64,000 nucleotides of DNA from Isoetes taiwanensis (lineage: Eukaryota > Streptophyta > Lycopodiopsida > Isoetales > Isoetaceae), in assembly GCA_021234155.1 (NCBI GenBank), contig JAJEKV010000059.1:7944779-8008778 (forward strand), written 5' to 3'. The translations under genes were made by a program, and so were the position numbers. Every line of letters starts with the position of its first letter. The stretch's first letter is position 1. Shown one piece after another: positions 10,951-22,551 of this stretch. The notes under the pieces are model-generated. The model did not search any database. It had not been told where the DNA came from and saw only the letters and a program-made list of their open reading frames with translations.

Positions 10951-11822
10951 TGATCTAATCCATTGCATTAATCATATTGGCCACTCCTTCGAGTTCATTT
11001 TTAGATGTTAACCTTAAACCAATCAAGGTTTGGTGGTAGGCCTTTATGCGAGAGGGATGGATGGATGGATGGCGGAGGAGAGACGTCTCTCAACATTGCT
11101 CATGCTTAATTCATACAACATTATATGTCATGGATCAAAACTAATTTGAATCATATTGGCAACTAGGTTAGGTCTTATAATTTTAAAGGGACAATAAAGT
11201 ACGACATGTCGTGCATATGTGCAACATAACAGATATTAAGCTCACTGGTAACTTGGACACATGTCAAATGAGGCATGTGAGACAACTTACATTCCAACAA
11301 GCCCCATGGCATCCAACAACATTTCCAAAACATATGGATAAATGCCATACAAACACTATAATGACATGCAAATTAGGGGGGTGTATTAGATATACCAAAA
11401 CTACAAGAGGCCACAAAAATGATTCGCAATACATGACATACATGACACGATTTGCCATAGTGCACAAGCTATAAAAAAATGTGTCAGATGCATCTGTTGC
11501 TTTTATTAGATGTAATAGTCTCCTATTGTGCACAAGACTTTCAGAAGCCTCATGCTACTCCCTTTACCCCCCCTCCCTTTTTTGTTGGATACAATTTCTA
11601 GTGATAATATCATCTAGATGGATAAAACGAACTCAAGATGAGGACTACCCACATGGCCATTAAGATACATCTCTCGGGGACATGTCTCGTATGATAGAGC
11701 TTTCGAGGCTTTGTGAAGAGGGAACTCAAATCCATCGACTATTGTTGGCTATGGTCGTTGTCGGTGAATCATGATGTCATCACAAAGGTACCCATTTAGT
11801 TTTTAGATTTGACCTCTCATGA
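10951..11822. other. No recognisable gene
   Basis: This is AT-rich intergenic or intronic sequence before the first MORN exon, with a short ATGG microsatellite near 11055. Frames at 11211-11474 (+) and 11264-11533 (-) overlap each other and have no recognisable content. Confidence 0.4.
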
Positions 11823-12952
11823 GTGGATAACAAGTTAATTGAAGACTTTTGGCGCAGTCCACAGACTTCTACTTCATGTGCGGAAAAGAAGCTCAGGAAA
11901 TGGGAAATAAGTGACCACCTTGCCAATAAGCATGGCTTTTGTCACAATGTTTATTGGGTTACTGGCGATATCTATAGAGGCGAGTGGAAAGAAAATAAAC
12001 GAGAGGGTATAATTTTTTCCTTATATTTTTATTTTTATTTTTTTATATTGAAGGACGTCATTATATTTCATCATCATATCATGAGTACATTCTACATATC
12101 ACATAGAAGCCAATCCGCTACCTAGGCGCAATATGCTAAGAGTTCCTTTGCATGTGATTATCGAGTACATATGGCAGGTCTAAAGTCTCTACCACAGGAC
12201 CGGTTGGTCATACTTGAATCCATGACCTCAGGGCAATGGATTTTTAAAGATTGGTCAGGTTTTATTTTTATTTTATCTTGATCTTGGTCTTGGCCTTGGC
12301 CTTTGCCTTTGTCTTTGTCTTTTTATTTTTGGTGGCTTTGTAATAATTTTCTTCACACATGATATATTTGTCAAATATAAGTAAGTTACTTATAGATTGT
12401 TTCGTGAATAGGAGCTGGTATACATACCTATAAAAGTGGCAGTCGCTATGAAGGTCACTGGAAGAATAATAGATGGGATGGGCTTGGCACATTCTTTGTT
12501 ATTGATAATGGGAGATATCGCGCGCGGCAGGGACATTGGAAAAGTGGAAAGAAGCATGTAATAAAGTTGACCACTTATGTTCTTACACTATCTATAATTT
12601 GCTCTTTTCTTGATCATTGGTCTATGAGAGAAGCTTTAATTAAATGAGAATATTTGGACATGACTAAGTCTTATTCATAATCCACAGGGCGATGGCCATC
12701 TATTTGGTTCTTTTGGAGAAGTATATGACGACAATTTTGAGAACGGTATGCGAAATGGTATTGGAAAACAATCATATTGCTGTCCAGAGACAAGAAGCTA
12801 TCATATATACATGGGGCAATGGAAGAATGACAAGAATAGAATAGAATAAAATAAAATAGAATAAATTTTTTAACGTCCATGGAGACCAATAGGTCATGGG
12901 ACCCATACAATGGGCTATTACAAGAGAGAAGGTATAGGGACATTGAAATTGG
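11823..12952 (+). pseudogene. MORN-repeat protein gene, three exons visible, third interrupted
   Basis: Three exons join in phase. Exon A (about 11823-12006) ends in 'GDIYRGEWKENKREG' before a GT donor. Exon B (12412-12557) continues 'AGIHTYKSGSRYEGHWKNNR' and further repeats. Exon C (12688-12952) has 'GEVYDDNFENGMRNGIGKQ' and 'YMGQWKNDK', then resumes 'REGIGTLKL' after an insertion. These are about six MORN repeats (Y-x-G-x-W...G-x-G type), a fold that often tethers proteins to membranes, seen for example in plant PIP kinases and ARC3-like proteins. No kinase domain is visible, so the family stays open. The insertion in exon C brings an in-frame TAA, so this copy is probably truncated. The true first and last exons are not identified; a possible later exon lies at 14426. 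Confidence 0.7.
12836..12925 (-). mobile_element. Short retroposon inserted in the MORN exon
   Basis: This is the reverse complement of the retroposon end at 10872-10950: the (GAATA)n tail comes first, then the body. It is flanked by 'acaaga' at 12830-12835 and 12920-12925, a probable target-site duplication. Removing one copy plus the insert (90 bases) restores an open MORN frame across the junction (NDK then REG). Only about 60 bases of body are present, so it is strongly 5'-truncated. Confidence 0.75.
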
Positions 12953-14425
12953 GTATGTTCTCTCAGCACAACTCTTGTGTTATGATCTAATGGTAGCAAT
13001 TTCATGTGATTTACGATAACTTCAGAAAGAACAAGAGTCACCACATTTTTCAATCTAGAAGTTAGTGCAATCTTGTTTTAGGAAATGATATAATGTACGT
13101 TGGCCAATTTTCATTGTCACTTCTTTCCCTAAGGTTGCTTGTGGTTATACTATGTTGCAAGAGAGATTATACTTTTACGTCATATCACATAGGAAATTTA
13201 GATTGGCCTTAACATAATATCATGAAATTTTGGGGATATCCTCTAATCTATTCTTTAAAAAAGGTATTATTGTTTAAGATAGTGTACCTATTGTCTAAAA
13301 GACTATTTGACACGCATTTGCAATCTAAGTATGTTGTTAGATTATTTGAGCGTTTCATGCTATTCTCTCTGGCCGGCCAGAGCTCCAAGATCTCCCTCAT
13401 TGTCGACCTGCGAGGTAGAAGAGAACTCTAGGAAAAAATGGTATTGTAGAAGGGCAAGGTAACTTTCTAGAACGTGACTAATGTTCTTGGCTGTATATTT
13501 GGTAATTGATCGGTGGTTGGGACAAGATAAGGAATTCTTGTGTTGGAAGGTTAAGATTCAAGGAATTCTTTTACCCCTGAGTTCTTTTACCTCGGCTTGC
13601 TAAAAAAAAAAAAAAAAAAAAAAAAAATAGCACTAGAAAAAACTCAAATAATCTATAATATACTTAAATAGCAATGTATCAAATAATCCTCTAAACAATA
13701 GCCGCACTCTTTAACTCTTAGACAATAGTTCCTTCCAAAAAATAGCACATTTTCATACTTGCTAACACTGCATGGCATGCTGGATTTGCATGTATTGCAA
13801 GGCTCTAGCACCAGGAGATATGCCACATCCTGCTTTGGAAAGGCAAGACGAGAAAGGAACACTGATCCAGGTTTTCTCTTATGTTTCTTTGGGTCTTAAA
13901 GCTGCTTGTTGCATCCTCTGTGTTAATATTGTCGCCCCATTCATTCTCTTGGTATTTGATCCTAGACAATGTGGAGCGTTGTTAAGATATCCAAACCCAC
14001 AATGATTGTTCAGGCTGGTATTCTCAGACTTTTGTGTTCTGCAAACCCCTGGTATTTCAAGCCAGCAATGTCCTTGCCATGAATCTGCAAAGTCTGCACT
14101 TTGGATAGAGGCATTAGAATCATGGTCAAAACCTTCCAGTGTGCATTTGTTTACTAGGTGCACAAATTTTGGTTTGGATGGAAAGCAGCCCCAGACCAAG
14201 AGACAATGAGCAGAGGCGAGACAATGTGTTCCATGAGCTGGGAGTTCCTTTTAATCAATATTCATGTAAATATCAACAGTATCGGATCCCCAAGAAGATC
14301 AAATAGTGTTCCTTAGGAAAGGCTTCCGTGCACTAAAAGGAGTTGGCATCCTTAGGTATATATTTTTATATTGTCCTCGTCATATTATATGACCTGCACA
14401 CTCTCAATAGATATTACTATCTTTT
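12953..14425. other. Mostly unassigned; A-tract at 13602-13627
   Basis: No identifiable exon is present. A run of about 26 A at 13602-13627, preceded by 'cttgct', may be the tail of an old retroposon, but I could not define its body. Overlapping frames at 13772-14209 on both strands have no recognisable content. Confidence 0.35.
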
Positions 14426-14581
14426 ATGTTCAAATATGCTAGAGTAACAGAGCCACTTATATATAAAAATCAGCTTATTGACAATACTGTCAATTTAGCA
14501 AAGGATGAAAGGCACATCACCACCTATTTGCTAGGTATACAAAGGGATATGCTAGTTCTTCAAATACGCCTTAAATTACAG
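14426..14581 (+). CDS. Possible exon of unknown gene
   Basis: An open frame of about 52 codons ends in 'LQIRLKLQ' immediately before a good GTATG donor at 14582. Composition looks coding. It lies downstream of the MORN exons on the same strand and could be part of that gene, but no family is recognised and no neighbouring exon can be joined with confidence. Confidence 0.3.
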
Positions 14582-15665
14582 GTATGTTCTCTCAGTTTGT
14601 TTAGGTGAAAAGTGCCAAATAGTAGATGGACTGAAGAGATTTCAACACTTTGCTAGTATGTGGAGGATAATAGGGATCCTCATCTTATAAGTTCATTCTT
14701 AGAAGAATTTGCCCTTTTGTTTACTACTCTAGAATCTTAGCTCTGAGAAAAATGAGCAGTCTAGAGATAATATGCATTGTGGAGAAATCGCTTTCATTAA
14801 ATTTTAGTTGTTGATCTTGCAAAAATTGAAGGGAAACTTATGGATTTCTGAATCAGTTTCTTGTTACATAACATGCAGTTATCACTAGGGATAAATTTGG
14901 TATTTCTGCATATCAATATGCCATTGCCATGTCTTGTAGGTTGAACCTCTTTTAGGAAGCTTTAGAGTTTTTACTGCCTTTGGCATGATGTACCAGTATA
15001 GCCATTGGAAACGGGAAGTTCCACATTGGTTGTGCCTTGGGTAAAATGCACATTCCTCTGATACGTCTACTTGGGTTCCAAATTCTAATGCTCATATGCA
15101 GATAGTGGATGGCTAATTCTACCCTTTCTTTCATTTGTATTAGAATTCGTAGAGCCAAAAGTTGTATTGCATGGTGTAACAAGAGTTAATAGGAAACTCT
15201 GGTTAGCAGTTTTTGAGATGCTATATGTAAATAAAGTGAGAAGCATCCCCATGAAGCTACATTTGACATGATTTTCCATCTTAGAATACAAAGAATATGA
15301 TGGTTTTATCTTCTTTCAAAGATCCAGATTTATGAAATTAATATCACGTGGCCTTTGCTTTGCATGTTCTTGTGAACTCATTTGACCTGAACCAATTTTT
15401 ATTTATTGTCTTTCTTTTTTAAATTTTGTTTAACACGTTAACCAAAATTTTCATCATACTTTACAAACTTCAAATGAGGCATCAAAAGTCATATGCCCAA
15501 CTTCATATCCGTATATACCCTCCCATCAAAAACCGGGACCCATGCTCCGCTGAAACCCAACCCTATTTTTGCTTTTCCTAAGCGTTAATTTAATCTGCGG
15601 GAACAGAAAGAACCAAATTACCTACACAAACTACACTATCATAAGCGGACAATGCTCAAAGAAGA
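14582..15665. other. No recognisable gene
   Basis: AT-rich sequence with short overlapping frames only. It ends at the 3' side of the minus-strand eIF4A pseudogene, so its last part may be that gene's former 3' untranslated region. Confidence 0.35.
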
Positions 15666-15866
15666 TCAGCAAGAATCGGTGTTTGGCGGTTCTTCAATGA
15701 CCGTGTTGTAGAACCTTTGAATATCCCGCGGCATTCTTTCATCATCCTCCCTTGTAATAAAGTTGATCGCAAAGACCCTTCCTCCCAAAATGACCACTAC
15801 GACCAATACGATGTAGGTAATTCTCCGGTTGAGTCGGCAAATCATAATTGATAACCAATGAAACAC

Positions 15867-16327
15867 GGAAGACCGTGATTTATCATCCCGGGATGTGGTT
15901 AATCACGGACACCCATTATCACCACCAAGAACAGCAAGATTGCAAGCCCAAAACCAAGCTGTTTTTTGCCCATTTTTTGATCGATTCCACACTATTTTGC
16001 CTCAAATCTCTTCTTCTCTTCATCAATCTAGTATAAAAAGGCATATAAAGCGATTGGCATGCTTTTTAAAGTGGATCAAACCGCCTACGGGCGGAAGAGC
16101 GATCGATCAAAATTTCTGCCCCCACCGCGGTTCTTCGCTGGTTTTTGTCCCGGATTAACTACTTTTTGTCCGAATTAACTACCTGGCTGATATCGGATGT
16201 TCGGATTGACCACCACGGCTGATATAGGATGTCCGGATTAACCACCCCCGGCTGATACCGGATGTCCGGATTAACCACTCTGTTTTGTCCGGAAAAACCA
16301 CATCCCGGATGATATATACGGAGTTCC
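15867..16327. mobile_element. Foldback element inserted in the eIF4A pseudogene
   Basis: The ends are inverted repeats: the left begins 'ggaagaccgtgatttatcat' and the right, in reverse complement, begins 'ggaactccgtatatatcat'. Both continue into 'CCGGGATGTGG'. The flanks 'atgaaacac' (15858) and 'tgaaacctg' (16328) look like an imperfect 8-9 base target duplication of the eIF4A codons for Gln-Val-Ser. Removing the element rejoins '..GIDIPQVS' with '..[10 protein letters not shown]', the expected eIF4A order. It has no coding capacity. The duplication length suggests a Mutator-type non-autonomous element, but that is inference. Confidence 0.8.
16185..16283. repeat. Tandem repeat, three units of about 32 bases
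   Basis: Three consecutive copies of 'ggctgatanCGGATGtCCGGATTaACCAC' lie inside the foldback element, with shorter related fragments on both sides (for example near 16150 and 15890). The core resembles the element's own terminal sequence, so the interior may have grown by duplication of end-binding sites. Confidence 0.75.
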
Positions 16328-17185
16328 TGAAACCTGCGGAATGTCAATGCCACAAGCTAAAAGATCTGTTGTTATCAGAACCCGTGAGGAACCTGATCGG
16401 AACTCACGCATAATAATATCACGAGCACTTTGGTCCATATCTCCATGAGTTGCAAAAACAGTATGACCTCGGCTTCTCATCTTATCAGTTAGAAAATCAA
16501 CCTTTCTTCTTGTGTTGCAGAAAATGACACTTTGAGTTATTGCAACTGTCTCATAAAGATCACGCAAGGTATCAAGCTTACAATCCTCATGCTCCACATT
16601 CACAGAAAACTGCTTAATACCTTCAAGTGTTAGTTCATCCCCATTTACCAAAATTCTTACAGGGTTGTTCATAAACCTTCTTGTTATTTCCAAGGCCTCT
16701 GGAGGCATGGTGGCAGAGAATACTCCAACCTGAATCCTGGGAGGGAGCAGCTGGAAAATAGCATAAATCTTGTCCCTGAATCCTCTTGACAGCATTTCAT
16801 CAGCCTTATCTAAAACAAAGATTTTAATATACTCAAGATGAAGAGCACGTCGTGTAAGCATGATGTAGTCACCAAGAGCTTGCATAACTTTCTCAATCTG
16901 CTGGGCAAGCTCTCTAGTAGGAGCAAGCACTAATGCCTGGCACTCAACTAGATTATAGTCCAGTTGTTGCAAAATTCCACAACAGAAAGTTGCAGTTTTT
17001 CCGATTCCTGATTGGGCCTGTTGAATAACATCAAGTCCCCTGCAGAAAGGACCTATTCCCTGCTCCTGAATTGCACAAGGCTTTTCCAAACCATATGCAT
17101 AAATGCCTCTTACGAGATTCTCTTGAAGACCCATAGAAACAAATGTGTCAGGATCAATTTCATTCATATCATTCATCTCCTCCAA

Positions 17186-17681
17186 CCTGGTCGCTTTATC
17201 TTTCTTCTCGCTTAGCTTTTTTGAAGTCTTGAAAGAGAATATCCGCTCTTATGTACACTTACACTACAATAAAGGTGAAAAGGGTGCCCTTTTTACCTTT
17301 TTGCAACAAATCGCATTGCTCGTCTTCCACTGCTTCATTTCTATTCAGTTTGCTTCCTCTGCCCAAGCCATAGCCAAGCTTATGCCAAGCGATAGCCATA
17401 GCCATAGCCAAGCTAGAAGGTGAAACAAGAGACTGACATCGCCGCAGATCTGATATGGCCATAGCTGAAGGTTGAAGACCTTGTGTTGCCTACATACACA
17501 TCATATCCTGCATCAGCCAGAATAAGTGCAAGCCAGAATAAGCCACATACACATCATCCTGTGGTCACAATCGTAAACACATTTACATTTTTTTTTTTTT
17601 GTGATTTGGATCATCCGGCAGAAAAATGCAGAAATTTTGCATGGATTTTGAGGACTGTACCACGTATTCAATGCTGTTATA
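17186..17681. other. No recognisable gene
   Basis: This lies between the eIF4A pseudogene start and the transposon end. It includes 'agccatagcca' short repeats near 17365-17410 and a T-tract at 17589. Its first part may be the old 5' leader of the eIF4A transcript. Confidence 0.35.
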
Positions 17682-18060
17682 GGTACAGGGGTTCGGGATA
17701 GTCTTACCACTGGTTTTGGGGATCCCGGAGGAAAAATACCGGCCTCGGTATCACCACCGAGGGCTCGGCGGAATCCGTTTGAGGACCCCCCTTCACCGTC
17801 TTGACACCGTGAAGGCGACTGCCGAAATGCGGGGCCGTCCGCCCACGCGACGCATCCGGGCCGCCCGTGGTGTTCCCCGCCTCCGGGATCACCATCTTGT
17901 GATCCCGGCCTCCGGGATCCCCAAGCCGTGGCCGATAACGGTACAGAAATCAGCCATGGAGATCCCGGCCTCCGGGATCACCGTCACCGCAGTGGCCGAT
18001 AACGGTACCGAAATCAGCCGTGGAGATCCCGTCCGCGAGATGGTGATCCCAGAGGACGGG
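17682..18060 (+). repeat. Left terminal inverted repeat
   Basis: It pairs with 34990-35375. Matching blocks in order include 'ggatagtcttacc', 'ggtttyggggatcccggagg', 'ataccggcctc', 'ggaatccgttt', 'gtcttgacaccg', 'gtggtgttc', and 'gggatcaccatcttgtgat'. The inner part is made of GATCCCGGCCTCCGGGATC palindromes. Confidence 0.8.
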
Positions 18061-18430
18061 ATCACGTGTTGGTGATCCCCACCTCCGGGATCACCATAAG
18101 GCGCCAGGGGTTTTTTTTTAACTTTTTTTTTATTCCAAGGTTCTAAGGTCCCATGGTCCCATATTTTTTCCCGTCCGCGAGCTGGTGATCCCGGAGGACG
18201 GGATCACGTGTTGGTGATCCCCACCTCCGGGATCACCATCAGGCGCTAGAGGTTTTTTTTTAACTTTTTTTTATTCCAAGGTTCTAAGGTCCCATGGTTT
18301 TAAATTTTTTCCCGTCCGCTAGCTGGGGATCCCGGAGGACGGGATCACGTGTTGGTGATCCCCACCTCCGGGATCACCATCTGGCGGACGGGTTTTTTTT
18401 TAATTTTTTTTTTCGAAGGTATGTGGGTGA
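18028..18430 (+). repeat. Subterminal tandem repeat, three units of about 140 bases
   Basis: Units start at about 18028, 18170 and 18310, each beginning 'cccgtccgc' and containing 'gacgggatcacgtgttggtg', 'tccccacctccgggatcacc', a T-tract and 'ttccaaggttctaaggtccc'. The third unit is incomplete. Subterminal repeats of this kind commonly bind transposase. Confidence 0.85.
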
Positions 18431-18527
18431 GGGATCCCATCCTCCGGGATCACCATTATAATGGTTTGTCTTTTAATGGTCCCAAGGTCGTTTTTTAATG
18501 GTTTTTTTATTGTTTGGCTCCCTGGGG

Positions 18528-18660
18528 ATCCCGGAGGTGTTCAAATTTCGGGATCCCAGAGCTATTCAAGTCTCGGGATCCAAGAGGTGTTCAAATTCAG
18601 TTCAAATTCAGATCCCAGAGGTGTTCAAATTCAGATCCCAGATGTGTTCAAATTCAGTCA
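18528..18660 (+). repeat. Short repeats 'agatcccagaggtgttcaaattc'-type
   Basis: About five degenerate copies of a roughly 20-base unit combining 'gatccc', 'aggtgttc' and 'aaattcag' run from 18528 to 18660, inside the left subterminal region. ORFs across it are repeat artefacts. Confidence 0.75.
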
Positions 18661-18789
18661 AGGTTGAACCCAGAATAGAAAAAAGGAAAGCAAGTTCCCA
18701 ATTCAATTAACCATCGAAAAACTGCCATATTTAGAAACATAGCAGTGTATTTACATGTTTTACAAGGAACAACATTTTTTCCTGTTTTG

Positions 18790-20952
18790 GGGAGACTTCA
18801 GATCATGGACCATTCAGCATCAACCGGGTCACGGGCCGTGCGAATTGGTTGCTACCCTCGGGCAAGTAGAAGGTTGATTTTCCCCATTTACCGCGATCCT
18901 TAACTTCGTAGCATCACCAAGAAGCCTGTTCTCAAATTGTCCATGTCTTCTTTGGCAAACCAGTCCCGGTTGATCACCATCTGAAGAAAGTAGATTATAA
19001 ATGAACATTACATAAATTTGCTAACCAAAAAAGACATAAGATAAGACAATGATAACTCACATCTGTCTCCTTGTTGTAGACTTCCCTGATGAATTTCTGC
19101 ACACAACCAATGACATACTTAGATGCCACAATCCTGGTTGTTGTGCTTGCGTGGAGCTTCCATCAACATAAGCGGTGCATTATGCAATGCTGATGCCTCG
19201 ATGCCTCCACCTCTTAAATACATCACTTAAAACACGCAAGTCAAGGCATTAGAAGATAGGCATGAATGTATAGTTAGCAAATGTTACACTCACAAAGTGA
19301 TAAACCCGCGTATTGGAGCATGGAGGGATCGAAGGAATCGAAATGCAATATGCATGGGCAAGGCTTATTGAGTTTACGGCATGCCAAAGGATCAGCCACC
19401 AAAATGAACATGCTCCAATGGCCCTTTGCAAAGGACAAGCCGCAATCAATTCAAACCCGTAACTAGAAATGCAACAAAAATTCCACTTTCCAAACCCAAT
19501 TTACCTTGCATTAACTGCGCATACTGGATTTTCCACACGGCCTTACCAAAAGGGGATCCCAGAATTAGCTTGACAAACTGCTCGTAGGCACCACACAGGC
19601 CTGGTTTGGTACCATTTAGGAACAGCCAAAAGCGGCCAGGGTGGAGAAGAACATGGTGACATCGTTTATGGGGCGGAATTGAGTGTGCAAGCACCCTGAA
19701 CGCTGAACTTAGATTACAAAGTGAAAAAATAGATCCTATATGAGCTCTGGACTTACAATGAATACGCCCCTAAACGGATCGGCATCGATCTCGGGAATCC
19801 TCGGAACCCTGGGCACCGCAATGATGGAGAATTTGGCGGCCGACTCTAGAGATATGGAATTCTACGTCGGTTGATTTGCTGCCCACCTTCAAGAGAGGAC
19901 TCTCGACCACAATTGGATAATTTAAAGACAAATTGAACTGCCAAAGCTCCCTTCTGATCCCTCTGTCATAGGATAATACATTCTCAAAGAATAAGGGTTC
20001 GAGCGTATACAAATAAAACAATTTGATCTTCTTGGGGGGGAGCCAATTCATCTTGAGATGCATGCTCTTCTTCGTTTTCTTGCTCCTTGTCCTCTTCTTC
20101 GTGAAATAATATGGTTCGGGGCCATCATCGAGCAAAATCCCTCTTACGGCCACCTTTGCATCGGCTTCCTAGGGGCACTTGACTAGGCACGTGGGGTAAT
20201 AGAACTTCGGGGGTTTTGGGAGGAGGGGAAGTAAATCAAAGGGTCCTTGCAGCCTCTAACTCTTTGCTCACATCGTCATCATCAATTTGGCGCTGCTCAG
20301 AGCTCAGTTCACCAAACAATTCCTTGTCTGGTAAATTGCCATACCGCCCCCTGATCCTTTCTTTTATCTCCCGGATCCGCTCTTCCTCGTGCATTTCAAG
20401 TTCTTGGCCTCCTTTTTTTTTTTGCAGATTAATGAACTCTGTCCTACCCGTTTCATCGAGAAGGCCGAGCTCGGTTTGGTCATCTGCCATACGTTCATTC
20501 TTTGCCCTTGCCCTTTGGAGTTTCTGGTGAGATTGTGGCTGAATTTGAAATCTGGATCAAGAGACCTCTGGCGTCTGATCTTCCCATAGTCTCTTACCGA
20601 CCTACTGCTTTATTTTTGGGAATTCGCCCCTTGGTGCATCCGGAACCCTGAAATTTTCATATATTGCATGCACCCTAACCTTTGTGATTCTCCAATTCAA
20701 CCTTCTGCTAAATGTTTTGGGGCGATTAAGCCCACTTGGCAAAACCATCTTCTCTGAATCTGATCATACCTGTAATCTTTCAATTCCTCGGCTGGATTTA
20801 CATTGAAGCATTCTACATTATTTTTGAAGGCCTCCTCTGCATCCCCGCTGCCCTTTGTGGCACCAAGTTCTCCATTTTCTTGATCCCCTGCCTCCTCCTC
20901 CCACTGACCGTCCACCTAGAAATGGGGAAACCTTCTTTGGCGAAACCCCTTT
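18790..20952 (-). pseudogene. Transposon-encoded gene, 3' portion, unknown family
   Basis: Minus-strand frames occur in series: 20915-20697 (acidic, 'NVNPAEELKDYRYDQIQRRWFC'), 20490-20236 (charged, likely coiled coil, 'EMHEEERIREIKERIRGRYG'), 20153-19770 ('PYYFTKKRTRSKKTKK', then 'LFYLYTLEPLFFENVLSYDR'), 19694-19446 ('HPGRFWLFLNGTKPG') and a piece near 18980 ('VINRDWFAKEDMDNLRTGF'). Several end at plausible splice sites, for example a donor complement at 19502. Because they lie between the terminal repeats they may encode the element's own protein(s), or captured host exons. No catalytic DDE triad can be pointed out. The chromovirus separates them from further exons at 34060-34500. Confidence 0.4.
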
Positions 20953-22535
20953 TGTGACGTTCCACGTATTTATACGGTCTACTATACGGGACACGTACAA
21001 ATACAAGCACGTCACTCCCTAAAGGTACGCTACCATGGGGGTATGTACAAAGGATTAAATTAGCTATGCTAATTTAACACATTAATAATAATAACCTATA
21101 ACCTAGGAAATTAGGATAATTACTAATTGGGAAGGCGCCACCTGCCCCAATCGAGTGGGCAGCATGGGGGTTGCCAAGTTTGGATGCCAACTTGACCCCT
21201 ATCCCTGGGATTGACTCCTGAAGATCGACCAAGGAAGGCCAGGAGCTGAGCGCCATCAACCACCTGCAGAGAACCACCATACCAGTCGTCCCTGTGAAGC
21301 CCGCGACCCGGGTGAATCTTCAACTGCCAGGAGATGGAGGCGCCCCATGGGAACGAGTCCAGCCAGAATTCAGGTAGGTGGCTATGTGAACTCTAGTTAG
21401 CACTTGGTTGTGTCCGTCTCTCTCTGTTCTCTTTGTAAATCAATCATAGAAACTAACCCTTGATTGTACAAACAAGTTCTCTTTATATTCAATTCTGGTT
21501 CTTACTCTGAAAGGATGGATTGTTAGCTCTTTGTTTAATTCGACTCAAAAGCGGGGGATTACGGGGTAGAGGCCTGCGAACCGTGTATAGTGGTATGCTC
21601 CTAGATAGCGCCCTGCAAAGTCCCATTAATTGCGGCCTGTGCACAAGAACCCACCGGGTCCTAGATGCTATGGTCTGGCTTAGCACCAGACAAGGAACAC
21701 AGTGGTGACATGAGGGGTGGGGTCTTGCACGAGCATACAAGGCTCCCCGAGACTCCTACATGGGCTAGGCCTGATGGCCGGTCAAGTAGAGGTCCGGGTA
21801 TGGGTCCGACACTCCACGGGTGTAGAGGTGTGATCCGGTATGGAGCACCTTGCACTTTGAGTAGATTTAGGGTGAGTAAGCCCGCACGGATGCGGGGGTG
21901 GCTGATGCGACCGCACGTATTCTCTAGCTCACCCATGGAACCACCTGTGATTACGGAAGGGGACGCTTCCCCGACCTGCCTCATCGGACCAGCGTCATGA
22001 ACACGGAGTAGGCTCGTGAGGGTGATGCCCCGAAGTTTGCGTCTCCTAAGGCTATAGCAAAGCCATAGCGTGAATTGACCCATCCGCAAAGTGTGCACGG
22101 GGGGCGGATGGAGTGGACAACCCTAGCCAATGTTCTATGCCATTAACGCCATGCCAAGACTTCGGTCTGCTGATCTCTTGAGGCCCAAATTGTCGGTCGA
22201 TCCCCACGGAGTCCCGAGGGGTAGAACCCGGGTTTGGGTGTTTTCTTAGGATTAGATGCATATTCTATGCCGTTGGTATTTTGGATGGATGTGCCACCCT
22301 TCGTGGTGGTTATTTATGTATATTCGTGCTGTGTGCTAACCCTTGTATTCATGCTTCCGCGACGTAGGAGTCCCATTGAAGGCGTGGGCCGAATGACCCC
22401 TTCGTGTCCTTCTTCGGGCCTCATTTCATAGATGGCCGAAATAGGCGGAGGGCCACTGCTCATGGTGAGATGATTGCCATGGGAGGGAAAGTCCTCGTAT
22501 GTATCGTCAGGGTCGTATATATTAAAGGGCGTCCA
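20953..22535 (+). repeat. Chromovirus 5' LTR
   Basis: It begins TGTGACGTTCCACG and matches 32463-34050 throughout; the match ends at 'gggcg(t)ccac', just before the primer binding site. Long blocks (20953-21143 and 21324-21540) are essentially identical to the 3' copy. Other parts differ in clusters of short indels. The element's promoter should lie here; I could not single out one TATA box. Confidence 0.9.
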
Positions 22536-22539
22536 CGAG

Positions 22540-22551
22540 AGGTATCGAGCC
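22540..22551 (+). other. Primer binding site, imperfect initiator-Met type
   Basis: The sequence 'aggtatcgagcc' resembles TGGTATCAGAGC with one base missing, directly after the 5' LTR. The missing base may be a real mutation or a sequence error. Confidence 0.6.

Larger units (their letters stand above)
15666..17185 (-). pseudogene. eIF4A-like DEAD-box helicase pseudogene, intronless
   Basis: The minus-strand frame 17185-16345 matches plant eIF4A nearly throughout: '[18 protein letters not shown]' (motif I, with T to I), '[17 protein letters not shown]' (Ia), '[15 protein letters not shown]' (III), '[18 protein letters not shown]' (IV), and '[16 protein letters not shown]' (V, with R to C). 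eIF4A is the ATP-driven RNA helicase that unwinds 5' leaders during translation initiation. Damage includes DEAD reading DKAD, and loss of roughly 37 residues between 'ALGDY' and 'YIKIFVLD', which removes the GG and TPGR motifs. The C-terminus continues at 15666-15866 in shifted frames ('[14 protein letters not shown]', 'DIQRFYNTVIEE') beyond a 461-base insertion. The lack of introns over the whole length suggests retroposition of an mRNA. Confidence 0.92.

Noticed and set aside
17716-18075. 119-codon ORF in the left terminal repeat
   Set aside because: It runs through palindromic terminal repeat sequence and is mirrored by frames in the right repeat.
21661-22261. Open frames on both strands within the LTRs (up to 145 codons)
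   Set aside because: They lie in a region duplicated as LTR, change between the two LTR copies by indels, and resemble no protein.
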